Origin: Allium sativum
Taxonomy: Eukaryota; Streptophyta; Magnoliopsida; Asparagales; Amaryllidaceae
Direction of reading: 5' to 3'
NCBI GenBank assembly: GCA_030737875.1
Contig: CM060912.1
Span: 332,265,298-332,329,297 of the forward strand
Length of the DNA: 64,000 nucleotides
Shown: positions 1-10,883 of the stretch, in pieces
Layout of the letters: each line of letters opens with the position of its first letter
Numbering within the stretch: position 1 is the first letter of the stretch
The notes under the pieces: model-generated
What the model saw: the letters and a program-made list of their open reading frames with translations, nothing else
What the model was told of the DNA's origin: nothing
Database searches by the model: none
Translations under genes and position numbers: made by a program

Positions 1-49
1 AGCTATCCGAACTGATGATCAGACTACAACTCGACCTGGAAAAGAACCT

Positions 50-2530
50 ATGACCCACTCCTATCGTCCCGGAACCTCTGCTCGACCCGGTTCGAGCTCT
101 TTGCGCATAAGAGAGAGTGATGATGACCAATATGATCCTGCTGCTCCTGTCACTGAGGGGGATCTCTCTCGCTTCGCCGAAATGTGGGATAGATTGTTTG
201 ATGAGTTGGCTACCCAAAGGCAGGAAAGTTCCATCCTGCGGCAAAATTTGACGGCTATGGATAGAAGACTTGATGAGCTAGCAAGGCAAAGAACATCGCT
301 GGTTCGTCCACTCACCCCAGTATATTCTTCCTCGTCTGAAGAATCGCCGAGACCTCCGCGACGACTGTATGAGAGAGCCGAAAACATAGAACAGCTTCGG
401 TTCGGAACCCTGCCCTCACAGGAAGAAGAAGCGCTACGGGCCGGGCCCTCAAACCGTAATTTGAATGGTCAAGCAACGGTTCTCAGGACTCGAGATGTGA
501 ACAGTCCTGTGCATAACAGACCACCTCAGCCCCGTCGCCGCACGCATACTCATGATAACAGGGGGCAGCGAAGCCCTATCCGAGCCCCGGATTTTGTGAC
601 TGCTTCCCGAAGAGAGATCAGAGAACCTTGTCGGGCTAGAGGCACTGACCCTGAACCTCCTTTGACCAGTGCAAATGTTGCAGCCATGGTCCACCAGATT
701 CTGGCAGACAGCCGTGGACAGCGGAATGAAGATTGGGGGATCGACCGCAGTCACACCCCTTTCACTGATGATATTTTGGATGCGACTTTTCCAAGGCGTT
801 TCAATATGCCACAAATGAACCGATATGCGGGTAGATCTGATCCTGTCCAGCACCTAATGAGATACTCTTGGTCGATGACCGCTGCCGCAGCCTCTGACGC
901 TGTTAAGTGCAAAGCGTTTCCCATATTCCTGGAGGACGTGGCTTTGTTATGGTTTACTCGCCTGCCGGCGAGGTCAATTTCTAGCTTCAGGGAGCTGAGC
1001 GAGAAGTTCGTAGAACAATTCCGTATCTACGCACAGAAGACAAAAAGTGTGATCGATTTGTTCCTTGTCAAACAGCGACCAGGCGAGAGTTTAAAGGTGT
1101 ACCTGGATCGTTTCAATTTGGCCGCTACTGAGGTTAAAGATCCTCATGAACCGACCGTTGTCGCAGCACTGATTGACGGAGTAGATAAGGACACTGAATT
1201 CGGGAGGTACCTGGCAGGCAAACCGCCCCACACTAGAGAGTTATTCTACGAGAAAGCCAACGTACATTTACGCCGGGAAGAGGTATATGCGAACCGAAAG
1301 GTTAAAACAACTGATAAGGAGGAAATTCAGAGCAATGTCGCCATCAAACAGACTGGAGACAGCTCGGGGAAAGTTGAAGTTAACGTCGGAAATCAGAATA
1401 AGGGTGGTCGCCAGCCAGGTAACAACAATAACAACGGTAACGACAACAACCGGAAGAGGGGCCGAGGGAACGACTCCCAGAGAAGGACTCGTCCCAGGGC
1501 CTTTGAAAGTTATACACCAATAAGTGATACTCTGGAAAATATCTTCATGGATGCGTACGATGTCCTCCAGAATAAGAGGCCACCTCCCAGAGAGTCGACA
1601 GAGAAAGAGCATGAAACAGGGAAGTTTTGTCTCTTTCATCAGATTCATGGCCATTCGACGAATGAATGTCGTCACCTAAGGGATGTAGTCGAAAGGATGC
1701 TTCGAGAAGGAAAGCTAGATGAATACAGAGTAACGCCCAGGGACAGGGGGCAAGCAGTGCAGGCCCCGAATCAGAACCAAAATCAACTTGCTGCTAGGCC
1801 GACTGCTCAGCAAAAAGGAAAGAATATTGTTATCAATACCGTGATCGGAGGACTTTATCTTGCTGGGCACAGTTCCAAAGCATTGGATCAATACGTCAAT
1901 GCGGCCAAACAACACCTCGAGGTAGGGGAATGTAGCAACCCCGAGGACAGTACCCCGGTGAAGCAGCAGAAGATGATGACCGATGATGTTGTTTTCCGAG
2001 AACGAGAAAGCATCGGAGTCCATGCTCCAACTGAAGATCCACTTGTAATTACGGTACCCATTAGGCCAGCCACTGTTCATAAGGTTCTGGTGGACAACGG
2101 GAGTTCCGTTAATATTCTTTTCAAAAAGGCCTTTGACCAGATGAATCTCGAAATAAAAGACTTGAAGCCCTGCCAAGGATGGATCCGTGGATTCAACGGA
2201 GCATCCACCGCTCCAATGGGTTATGTAGAGTTACCTGTTACACTTGGGGAAGGAGAACGCCAGAGAGTGAGAATCCTTCCCTTTGTGGTTTTGGATGTTG
2301 AATCGCCCTACAATGCCTTCTTGGGCCGACCGGCCCTCGCAAAGTTCAGAGCCTGCATAGCCCCCTGGTGCTTGTTATTGAAATTCCCCACAAAAACTGG
2401 CATTGGTATCGTCAGAGGGGATCAAGTTGTTGCGCGAGCGTGTTATGTTGCCGAACTAAAGTTACTTCGCAATCGAGGGGATATCGAAACTAAAGGCACC
2501 TCTCCCACTTCGGGGGCGGAGACCTTATAG
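50..2530 (+). CDS. gag-pro: Gag-protease polyprotein of the Tat element
   Basis: 826 codons. Residues 1-230 are charged and low in complexity. From about residue 236 to 410 comes the retrotransposon gag (capsid-like) region, with the VKQRPGESLKVYLDRFN stretch near residue 341. A basic, Asn/Gly-rich tract (about 440-490) is a likely RNA-binding segment. A knuckle-like CLFHQIHGHSTNEC at about 526-539 has C-x2-H-x4-H-x4-C spacing, a variant of the CCHC knuckle. The protease active site is VDNGSS at about residue 680 (D-x-G-S/T class). The product would form the particle and process the polyprotein. The frame is open throughout, but TAG at 2528-2530 is followed by Tat-like linker coding (IDPRED) in the same frame up to about 2614. 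The stop may therefore be a decay mutation rather than the true end. ATG at 50 is the first in frame within the window; an upstream start cannot be excluded. Confidence 0.88.
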   Translation: MTHSYRPGTSARPGSSSLRIRESDDDQYDPAAPVTEGDLSRFAEMWDRLFDELATQRQESSILRQNLTAMDRRLDELARQRTSLVRPLTPVYSSSSEESPRPPRRLYERAENIEQLRFGTLPSQEEEALRAGPSNRNLNGQATVLRTRDVNSPVHNRPPQPRRRTHTHDNRGQRSPIRAPDFVTASRREIREPCRARGTDPEPPLTSANVAAMVHQILADSRGQRNEDWGIDRSHTPFTDDILDATFPRRFNMPQMNRYAGRSDPVQHLMRYSWSMTAAAASDAVKCKAFPIFLEDVALLWFTRLPARSISSFRELSEKFVEQFRIYAQKTKSVIDLFLVKQRPGESLKVYLDRFNLAATEVKDPHEPTVVAALIDGVDKDTEFGRYLAGKPPHTRELFYEKANVHLRREEVYANRKVKTTDKEEIQSNVAIKQTGDSSGKVEVNVGNQNKGGRQPGNNNNNGNDNNRKRGRGNDSQRRTRPRAFESYTPISDTLENIFMDAYDVLQNKRPPPRESTEKEHETGKFCLFHQIHGHSTNECRHLRDVVERMLREGKLDEYRVTPRDRGQAVQAPNQNQNQLAARPTAQQKGKNIVINTVIGGLYLAGHSSKALDQYVNAAKQHLEVGECSNPEDSTPVKQQKMMTDDVVFRERESIGVHAPTEDPLVITVPIRPATVHKVLVDNGSSVNILFKKAFDQMNLEIKDLKPCQGWIRGFNGASTAPMGYVELPVTLGEGERQRVRILPFVVLDVESPYNAFLGRPALAKFRACIAPWCLLLKFPTKTGIGIVRGDQVVARACYVAELKLLRNRGDIETKGTSPTSGAETL

Positions 2531-2618
2531 CAACCAAAGAGGATAATCGTTGGAGAGTCGCCCAGAGAGATGCCCGAGGATATAGATCCCAGAGAGGATC
2601 AAGAACCCGGCGGGTAGA

Positions 2619-5600
2619 ATGGCGACTCCCAACGAGACAACTGTGGATGTACCGATCGATGACAGTGACCCGGAGAAGGTCCTTAAGATTGGAACCCAGT
2701 CAAGTCCGAATCTTGCTAAAGAATAGACGGATTTCTTAAAAAACAATTTGGATGTATTTGCTTGGACCCACGCGGACATGTGTGGGATATCCCCATCAAT
2801 CATGAGCCATTCCTTGTGCATTGACCCTAAACATCCTCCAGTAAAGTAAAAAAGGCGAATGCTGGGCCCAGAGAGGTCCGCTGCCTTGAAAGAAGAGGTT
2901 GGAAAGCTAAAGAGTAATGGATTTATCAGAGATTCGACCTACCCAGACTGGATTTCGAATCCAGTCCTGGTAAAGAAGGCCAACGGGAAGTGGCGAACGT
3001 GTATCGACTTCTCGGATTTAAACAAAGCCTGTCCAAAAGATAGTTTCCCGTTACCTCGGATTGACCAGTTGGTAGACTCGACGGCAGGTCACGAGCTTCT
3101 CTCATTTATGGATGCTTATTCAGGATACAACCAGATTCCGATGCATGTTCCAGATCAAGAGCACACTAGTTTTATCACTGATCTGGGATTATATTGTTAT
3201 GTGGTGATGCCCTTTGGCTTGAAGAATGCGGGCGCTACATATCAGCGTTTGGTCAACAAGATGTTTTATAACCAGATCGGAAAAACAATGGAAGTATACG
3301 TCGACGATATGTTGGTTAAGTCCAAGCAATCTTCTCAACACACTACTGACTTGGCAGAGATGTTCGACATTCTTCAAAAGTATGGAATGAATATCAATCC
3401 GACCAAATGTTCGTTCGGTGTTGCTTCTGGAAAATTCTTGGGATTCATTGTTAGTTCCCGTGGTATTGAGTTTAATCCAGACCAGATCGCAGCAATCAGG
3501 AACATTCAGGAACCTAGGCAGATTAGGGATGTGCAAAGCCTTGCCGGAAAAGTGGCCACGCTAAGCAGATTTATCTCCAGGGCTACGGATAAGTGCATCC
3601 CATTCTTTGAATTAATAAAGCGAGGAAAACGCCACTTTAAATGGACACCTGACTACGTAGAAGCATTTCAGAATTTTCTCAGGCACTTGGAGAAACCTCC
3701 AATTTTATCTAAGCCAATAGATCACGAGGATTTATTCGTGTATTTGGCAGTGTCATCTCATGCGATCAGCTCAGCATTGGTAAGGGAAGAGGATAAGGTC
3801 CAAAGACCTGTGTATTATGCGAGCAAAAAATTGACAGCAGCAGAGCGTAATTACCCACGGATAGAAAAGTTGGCGTACAGTTTACTAATTGCCTCTAGAA
3901 AACTTCGGCACTATTTTCAGGCGCATCCTATCACCATATACACCGATCATCCACTCAAGCAAGTTCTACAGAGACCGGAGGCATCTGGAAGGTTACTCAA
4001 ATGGAATATTGAGTTAAGTCAATTTGATTTGAACTTTCAGCCCAGACGATCAATTCGGGGGCAGGTGATAGCTGACTTCATAGCAGAGTTCACTGTCCCT
4101 GAGGAAGATATAGCAAACGAGGAAGTTGATCCTTCAAAGTTACTTTTCGATCCTAATGCCTGGATATTGTATACTGATGGTGCTAAGAACGACGAAAGAT
4201 CCGGTGCTGGAATAGTGCTTGAAACCCCCGAGAAACGATTGATAACCTATGCAATCCGAATGGAGTTTCATGCCACTAACAACGATTCCGAATATGAAGC
4301 TATGATAGCCGGATTAAAGATTGCAAAGGAACTAGAAGTCACAAAGCTGAACATCTTCTGCGACTCCAAGTTAGTTGTGAATCAAGTCACTGGAAGATTC
4401 CAAGCTAAAAGTGCAAGATTGATTTTATACTTAAAGAAAGTGAAAGAACTGCTGAATGATTTTGATCACTACAGCATATCTCATATTCCGCGGTCAGAGA
4501 ATCAGCAGGCAGACAAGTTGGCAAAGATGGCTAGTTCTGACGATCCTGAAGTGACTGGGCTAGCCCCTGTTGAAGTACTTCGGTCCCCTAGCATAGATCA
4601 GATGGAAATCGACCTAGTACTAGAGACGGAACCAGAAAGGGAGTCCTGGATGACCCCTATAAAGAATTTCCTAATGGATGGAACGCTTCCGACCAAGAAA
4701 AGCGAGAGGCGTAAAGTGATTCGTAAAGCCGCCCGATACGTTCTGCAAGGCGGAGTTCTTTACAGACAAGGGTTTTCAATGCCCCTCCTTCGGTGTGTAG
4801 CCCACGATGACATTAAACGTGTGTTGCAAGAAGTCCACGAAGGCGAATGTGGAGACCACACTGGAGGGCAAACTTTGGCAAAAAAGGTATTGCGGCATGG
4901 TTATTTCTGGCCTAATATAAACAAGGATGCAGTAAGATATGCACGACGATGTGATGCGTGCCAGAGATTTTCAAAGATACCTAGAGCGCCTCCAAGTCAG
5001 TTAAAAACAATGATGAGTCCATGGCCTTTCGCTATGTGGGGAGTTGATATCATAGGAAGTCTCCCCATAGCAAGGGGCGGAGCAAAGTTCGCTATTGTGG
5101 CCGTAGATTATTTCACTAAGTGGGTCGAGGCTGAACCACTAACTACAATCACAACTAAATGAGTGATCAAATTCATCGTGAGAAACATCATCTGTCGATT
5201 TGGGATTCCAAAGATTGTAATAACAGACAACGGAACTCAGTTCGATAGTGCTGAATTCAGAAACTTCTGCCAAAAATACCACATCAAGAATCGGTACACC
5301 TCTGTGGCGCACGCACAATCGAACGGACAAGTCGAAGCGGCAAATAAAGTAATTAAGTCCATTCTGAAAAGAAGAATGAAGCAGGCTAGAGCCATGTGGG
5401 CTGATGAATTGCCCTTGGCACTATAGGCCTACAGGACAACATATAAATCGACAATAGGACATACCCCGTTCTCCCTTGCTTTTGGAACGGAAGCAGTCAT
5501 CCCGGTTAAGATAAAGGTACCTTCTCATCGGGTGACTTATTATGATCCAATGACCAATAATGAATTGCTCCTTGAGTCCCTGGACATGATCGAAGAAAAG

Positions 5601-5867
5601 AGGGATGAAGCAGACCTGCGTGCCCTGAGATGCAAACAACAGGTCACTCGATATTACAACAAGAAGGTCCGAGCCCGAACCTGGGAACCCGGAGACTTGG
5701 TTCTGAAACGTGTCTTTCCACCCCCAACTCATATGGGAGCGAAGTGGGAAGGACCGTACTCTATTCTGAGCAAGCTTGATAATGGAACCTCCAAGCTGGC
5801 AACCGTAGATGGAAAGGAAATCCCCAGAGTGTGGAATGCCCAACATTTACGGCCATATTTAACATGA
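2619..5867 (+). pseudogene. pol: Broken pol: reverse transcriptase, two RNase H domains, integrase
   Basis: One reading frame, shifted relative to gag near 2615 and closed by stops at 2724-2726, 2847-2849, 5160-5162 and 5424-5426. Counting residues from the ATG at 2859: reverse transcriptase with FPLPRID near 63 and YVDD near 147; first RNase H near 290-410 (IYTDHPLKQVL); a second, archaeal-like RNase H near 435-555 (LYTDGAKNDERSGAG, FCDSKLVVNQ, SENQQADKLAK); and the integrase zinc finger H-C...CDACQ near 660-702. The integrase core follows as GVDII, then after the first stop ITDNGTQF and NGQVEAANK, so all three D, D, E positions can be seen. The C-terminal GPY/F module (KWEGPYSI) lies at about 5746, before the true end at 5865-5867. 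The enzyme would copy and integrate the element; the stops within integrase make it inactive. Confidence 0.93.
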
Positions 5868-5950
5868 GAGTTTCAAATTTATTCTTTTGCTTTGTTAAAA
5901 AAACTATGTACACGGCATGACTTGCCTAGAATAGTCGGATTCCTTAAAGC

Positions 5951-6045
5951 AAGAGATTATAAAGTGGACGTAGGTCATGATTCGACCGAACCACTATAAA
6001 AATACTATGTGTCATTTGCCTTTATTGCATCTTTATTTATTTGCC
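5951..6045 (+). repeat. LTR-like block repeated downstream of pol
   Basis: The segment with ATAAAGTGGACGTAGG and CCGAACCACTATAAA closely matches 12733-12800 inside this element's own 3' LTR (ATAAAGTGGATGTAGG, CCGAACCACTATAAA). The matching part of the LTR lies downstream of its TATA box, in the R/U5 side. Seen directly; whether it marks an old LTR relic or a functional processing signal is unknown. Confidence 0.7.
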
Positions 6046-6199
6046 TGTTTATTTTTATGAAAATCAATGTGAATAATGCAGGTAGATGAAGTCCGGTGCC
6101 AACCGTTCCCCCCGTAGACTAATCGGGGGAATCCAAAGCATTGGCAAAGGCTCCGACTGTTTGTCCGATTTGTTTTAATCCACGGAGCATGGGTTAAAG

Positions 6200-6860
6200 T
6201 ATACACCTAGGATGAGTTTGATGAGCATGCATGATTGCAGACTGCTTGATCCGTGGCTCTAACTCTCCAGAGTAGAGAGAGAGTATAAAGGACACAAAGA
6301 TGACATCCACGAATAACGGCGGTATACCATGATCGAAGCTGCCTGAGCACGAACTCTAACTCTCCAGAGAGAGAGAGTATAAAAGCATCTTTGATTGAGC
6401 GCTGAGAAATAGCTCCTTCCCCGCTGAAGGATCGGGGAGCGAATGAGTCGCTGAGCACGAACTCTAACTCTCCAGAGAGAGAGAGAGTATAAAAGCGTCT
6501 CCGATTGAGCGCTGAGAAAGAGCTCCTTCCCCGCTGAAGGATCGAGGAGCGGATGAATCGCTGAGCTCGAACTCTAACTCTCCAGAGAGAGAGAGAGTAT
6601 AAAAGTGTCTCTGATTGAGCGCTGAGAAAGAGCTCCTTTCCCGTTGAAGGATCGGGGAGCGAGTGAATCGCTGAGCTCGAACTCTAACTCTCCAGAGAGA
6701 GAGAAAGTATAAAAGCGTCTCCGATTGAGCGCTGAGAAGGAACTTTTTCCCTGCTAAAGGATCGGGGACCGACTGAACTGCTGAATTCAAACTCTAACCT
6801 TGGCAACCGTCAGGGGAGTATAAAGAAGTCTGTAATTAAGCACTGAGAAAGGTGTCAGAA
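6200..6860 (+). repeat. Tandem array, about 110-bp unit, with repeated TATA-like motifs
   Basis: The phrase GAACTCTAACTCTCCAGAGA starts at 6351, 6459, 6569 and 6679, with degenerate copies near 6255 and 6789, giving spacings of 108-110. Each unit holds a GA-rich run followed by GAGTATAAAAG, then GATTGAGCGCTGAGAA. Units are very similar, so the array is younger than the element or kept homogeneous. No protein is implied; reverse-strand open frames here are by-products of the repeat. Confidence 0.9.
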
Positions 6861-7294
6861 ATTCGGTGCCACAAGAACAATTATCCTATGAAATCTTCTG
6901 AGTCCCCCATACTTAGAAAAAGGGGGCAACTCGCCAACAAGGCTAACCAATTTTAAGTAAACCCCTGTCAGGCGCTATGATAGCAGCTGATTGGGAGCAC
7001 ATATACTCGTATACATACACTGAACTTTGAAACAGCAGTGTAACATAGCATGAAAATTCTTCTTCCTGTTGATTGACTGATTTGTAGTTATTATTAGTTT
7101 GCTAATGACTAAACATGGAAAGTTTATCTAGATACAGGTACACAATGATGCAAAGAGAGATAAACTTTTGTTTATATACTGCGAATCAACAAAGTGAAAA
7201 ACAACCTAGAAACAAAAGTGAGGACCGGTCTCACAATTACACTTCCTGGCCAGTGGAAAACCTAAAGACAAAATATCAACAAGCAACAAATATC
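6861..7294. other. Non-coding stretch between the array and the opposite-strand gene
   Basis: No credible coding frame. It lies just beyond the stop codon of the minus-strand gene and so would hold its 3' untranslated region and poly(A) site. No specific signal was identified. Confidence 0.5.
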
Positions 7295-10200
7295 CTATTT
7301 ATGCTTTGACCTCTTCTCTTGCTTCTGCCTCTCCAGCTTTGCCTTGTCGGTATCAGACGGATCCCCTTTCTTCCTGTTCCTTTTGTCGATAAGAGGAACG
7401 TCCGACTCCTCTGAAGATTCCTCTTCCACCTCTTTTCTCTTCCTCCTATCAGAAAGAGAAGTCGGGAAGTCATCGGGGTTTGCAAAGTGAAGCTGTCGAC
7501 TGATGGATTTGGGCTGAATCTTCACAATCATCCCAGTTTTGGGATCGAATTCTGCAAGAGGGACTACATCCAAAGCCTCATCTCCCACCTTCCTTGAAGG
7601 CGACTCTTTCTCCTGCCTGGCTTTTCGGCTGGCCAAGGTTTCCTCGTCATCATCATCGGCCTTTTTGGCGCCGATAGTGTCTTCTTCGTCATCTACATGG
7701 CGCCCATCCATGTCTCTTAAGGCTTCGATGGTCTCAGCATCTTTGGGCGCATCAGTGCTAGGTGTCGGGATGCTTTTTTCTGCTGTTGTGACCTCTGCCT
7801 GCTTTGGTACATCAATACCAGCACCTGGCAAGACAGCCTCCTTCTCCACCTCCCTTTCTTTTTCAGCACCCGTGTCGGCGGGCTCGCCACCTGTATTACA
7901 AGGAGCACATGTTACTAACTCAAGTGGTTGTTCCACCAAACGACGACAATTCACAATTGCTTTGACAAATTGCGTGGAGAAAAGGGAGATACCTTCCGCA
8001 GGCCCTCCTTCTTGGATAGTCGTAGGAGCTCCAACAATAGCGGGAGTTAGGCCCAAAGGGATTAGCGGATCATCAGGATGGTACTCCTCAACTCCGGAGG
8101 TTTTAGGCCCCGCGGCGGAACTGGAACCTTCATCAATTTTGCTTTTACCTTTAGCCAAGGTTTTCTCCTTTTCCATCTCCGCCAGAATCAGGCGACGACC
8201 CTCTGCCAGGTCCTCAGGTTCATTGTCTCTTAGGATGCTCTTCATCAGTTCATCCTCATCGATTTCATCGCCTCCCAATCTATGTTTTTCACCCTCCACA
8301 ATGGCATCCCATAAATTGGCCAAAGTAACATGGTAATCCGGGATCCACGAGATGTTGCGAGTCTTGAGAACCTGGCCAAGGAAATCGAAAATCATCTCTT
8401 CAAACCCCTCGATCTCTTTTTCTCTTTCGAGGAGCTTGTTGTTAGAAGCAGTGGCCAATTCAATGGCACTTTCAACGTTCTTTTCGGCAAGGGCTGCCCT
8501 CCTCCCGCATCCGAGACCTGGTCGTTCAAAATCACCTTTTCTGCTTTAGCCAGAGCCAAACTTTCTTTTAAACTCGCTTTTTCTGCCTCCCAAGCAGCCT
8601 TCTCAGCTTCAAAATGGCCTTGTGCTATTTTCAACTCGATGTTGGCCATTTTGAGATCTTCAACCTCCTTCTTTAAGGCCATTTTCTCTTGGCTGTTGGA
8701 GTCCAGTTCTGAATGAAAGCGCTGCTTGGCATTCTCTAATTCAGTCTTATAATTTTCAGCGTCCCTCCGTGCTAAAGAAAGCTGGGACTGAGCATCTTCC
8801 AGGTCCTTTCCCAATTTTGTCCTAGCCCTTTCATTATTTTCAAGTTTTGCTTTAGATCTGTGTGCTTCTATTTCGAGTGTTCGGATGACTTCCGAAAGGT
8901 TAACTGCATGTTTTTTCATCATCTCGTATTGCCTGGCTGCGTGCTGGATGTGCCCGATAACTTCATTATCCCAATTTTTAGGGACCGGTTACAAGGCAGG
9001 AACAAATACCATCCTGTCAAAGAATATGCCTGGAAATTGTTCCCGCAGCTTTTCCAGCCTACCTTGGATCTCGGGACCATGGACGTAATCCCGTGACCCG
9101 GGGCAGCTAACTCTGGTTGGCTGGTGGGGACAATGTCACTTCTCTCCTTCTCAGTCTCTTTGGATGAATCTTTGTCCCAATCTTTAGATTTGTGATGCCT
9201 TTTGGACGACCGACTGTGGGAAGGTGCACTCTTTGGAGGAGTCAACTCTTTTGGAAGTTTCTTTCCCCCTGTCGGAATTGTCGGATGACTCGAAGGCCTG
9301 GTAGAGGTTGATTTGGGTGGAGATCGAGGTTGCGAGGAACTCGGCCTATGAGAAGGACTGCGAGAGCGCTCAGTATCCGGGCGAAGGCTGGGTGTGCCCT
9401 CACGAAGAGAACGATACGAATAAGATTTCCTGTGGGACATCGTTCCTGTAAAAAAAGAAGAGCATATTAAAACTTTGAATACCCACGATATAAGAGTGCA
9501 GGGTCAGATAGTGTGAGTGATGTGTGCATCCCATATAATTCCCCCTAACAGACCCAGGCCCGAAGACAGGCTCGTCTGACCAGTTTCTCGTCCTCTAGTT
9601 GGAACACTGATCTCTTCAGGAGCAAGGAAGAAAGGCCCCTCTTCAAAGTCTTTTTCTGTATATACAACATCGGGTAGAGGGATTTTATTCAGCTCGTCAA
9701 ATAACTGCTCTTCTGTCAAGTCATCGGGATCAACGGTTTCAATTGGAGCAGAGATAGGAATTTCCTTGGACACGTCATCGCGGACCTCATCCCATCTGTA
9801 TATGTTCAGGTCCTCATCGTCTTGGATGACTATCGGAGAAGGACTCTTGAGAAACTTAGTTGTTTCTGCCGCTTGCGAAGTTCCCTCTCCTTCCGTTGGG
9901 GGCACATACTTATAAGGTTTGCCGCCGGTCCCAAGTCCAAATCTTCTGTCCAGAAGACGATGCTTATGAAGATTGTCATCAGTAATGCATTTTTTAATCC
10001 TTAAAAAGTCGGATCTGCTTTGATGAAGAATAGATAACCGATGGTTGTATAACGGACCCTCCGTTTTCGGGAAGATGTGATCTGTTTAAGACAAAGGAAA
10101 AAGCGGAAGAATGTTAATACTTAGACTCCTTGAGCAAGATATTCGACTAGGTGATCAAAGTTTACTTGATTTGAGCCATCTTCATGAGCATCCAGCCTGT

Positions 10201-10883
10201 TTCCTTATATAAAACCAGTCGGACTTAGGATCCCCAATGTTGCTGTATCCGTCGTACAGAACTTTCCTATTCGCAACCGATTCAAAGAAAGAGAAATTTG
10301 GAGTTGCCTAAGAAAGGTGCTTGAAAAGAAAGAAGAACACCAGATCTGTGAATTTAAGTTCGGCGTGCAGGATCTCCGCATATGCAACATATAGAGAGTA
10401 TAGAGATGCGTAGGCGTTTGGATGAAGCTGCATCGGAGCAATACCTAGTCGTCTTAAAGTTTTGATGGCGATCGGAGGAAACGGAGGAATAGCTCCTACT
10501 AGACACATTGTTCGACTGATCGCCATATACCCTTCCGGTGCTAGGTGGGGTCTATCTTCGCTTCCAGGCGTCAAGACATCGTCGCAAGGAATTCCGTGTC
10601 TTAAGCAGATTCTTTTAAGTTTTATCTCGTCAAGCTTGGATGCTAAAGAATCAGAAAATTTATCTATCTCGAGTTAGCCTGGGATCTCGTCAGGAGCTCG
10701 CTCATCAGTCTCAGAATTGTTGCTGGATGAAGTACTTTCTGTCGGATCTGATTCTGTGGCTTCGTACTCAGATCCAGAATCTTCACCTCCCAGATTGATT
10801 GGAGGTATTTCAGGGTTGTACTATTCAGGAATCTCGGATTCCGCTTCTGTCACGGATCTTGAAGAAGAGTGATCATTTGACAT
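7295..10883 (-). pseudogene. Opposite-strand 'gypsy-type transposon' protein gene, three exons, broken
   Basis: Minus-strand model: exon 1 10883-10166, intron 10165-10082, exon 2 10081-9554, intron 9553-9446, exon 3 9445-7295. Acceptors end in TTAAACAG and TTTTTACAG, and both junctions keep the frame (phase 1 each). Exon 1 has an acidic Ser-rich start, then a block with PEGYMAIS, LGIAPMQLHPNAY and a Phe-rich helix, resembling the plant 'putative gypsy type transposon' domain (PF04195 type). Exon 3 has an RS/SP-rich stretch (9440-9150), a long coiled coil rich in Glu/Lys/Ala (about 8920-8400) and a basic KR-rich tail with likely nuclear signals. Breaks: stops at 10823-10821, 10676-10674, 10310-10308, 10184-10182 and 8991-8989, and frameshifts near 9095 and 8510. 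Extra genes in this position, sometimes antisense, are known in Tat elements; their function is not known to me. Confidence 0.8.

Noticed and set aside
7539..8336. Plus-strand open frame of 265 codons, Ser-rich
   Set aside because: It is the mirror of the acidic and coiled-coil part of the minus-strand gene; Ser/Pro bias and lack of any domain fit a shadow frame.
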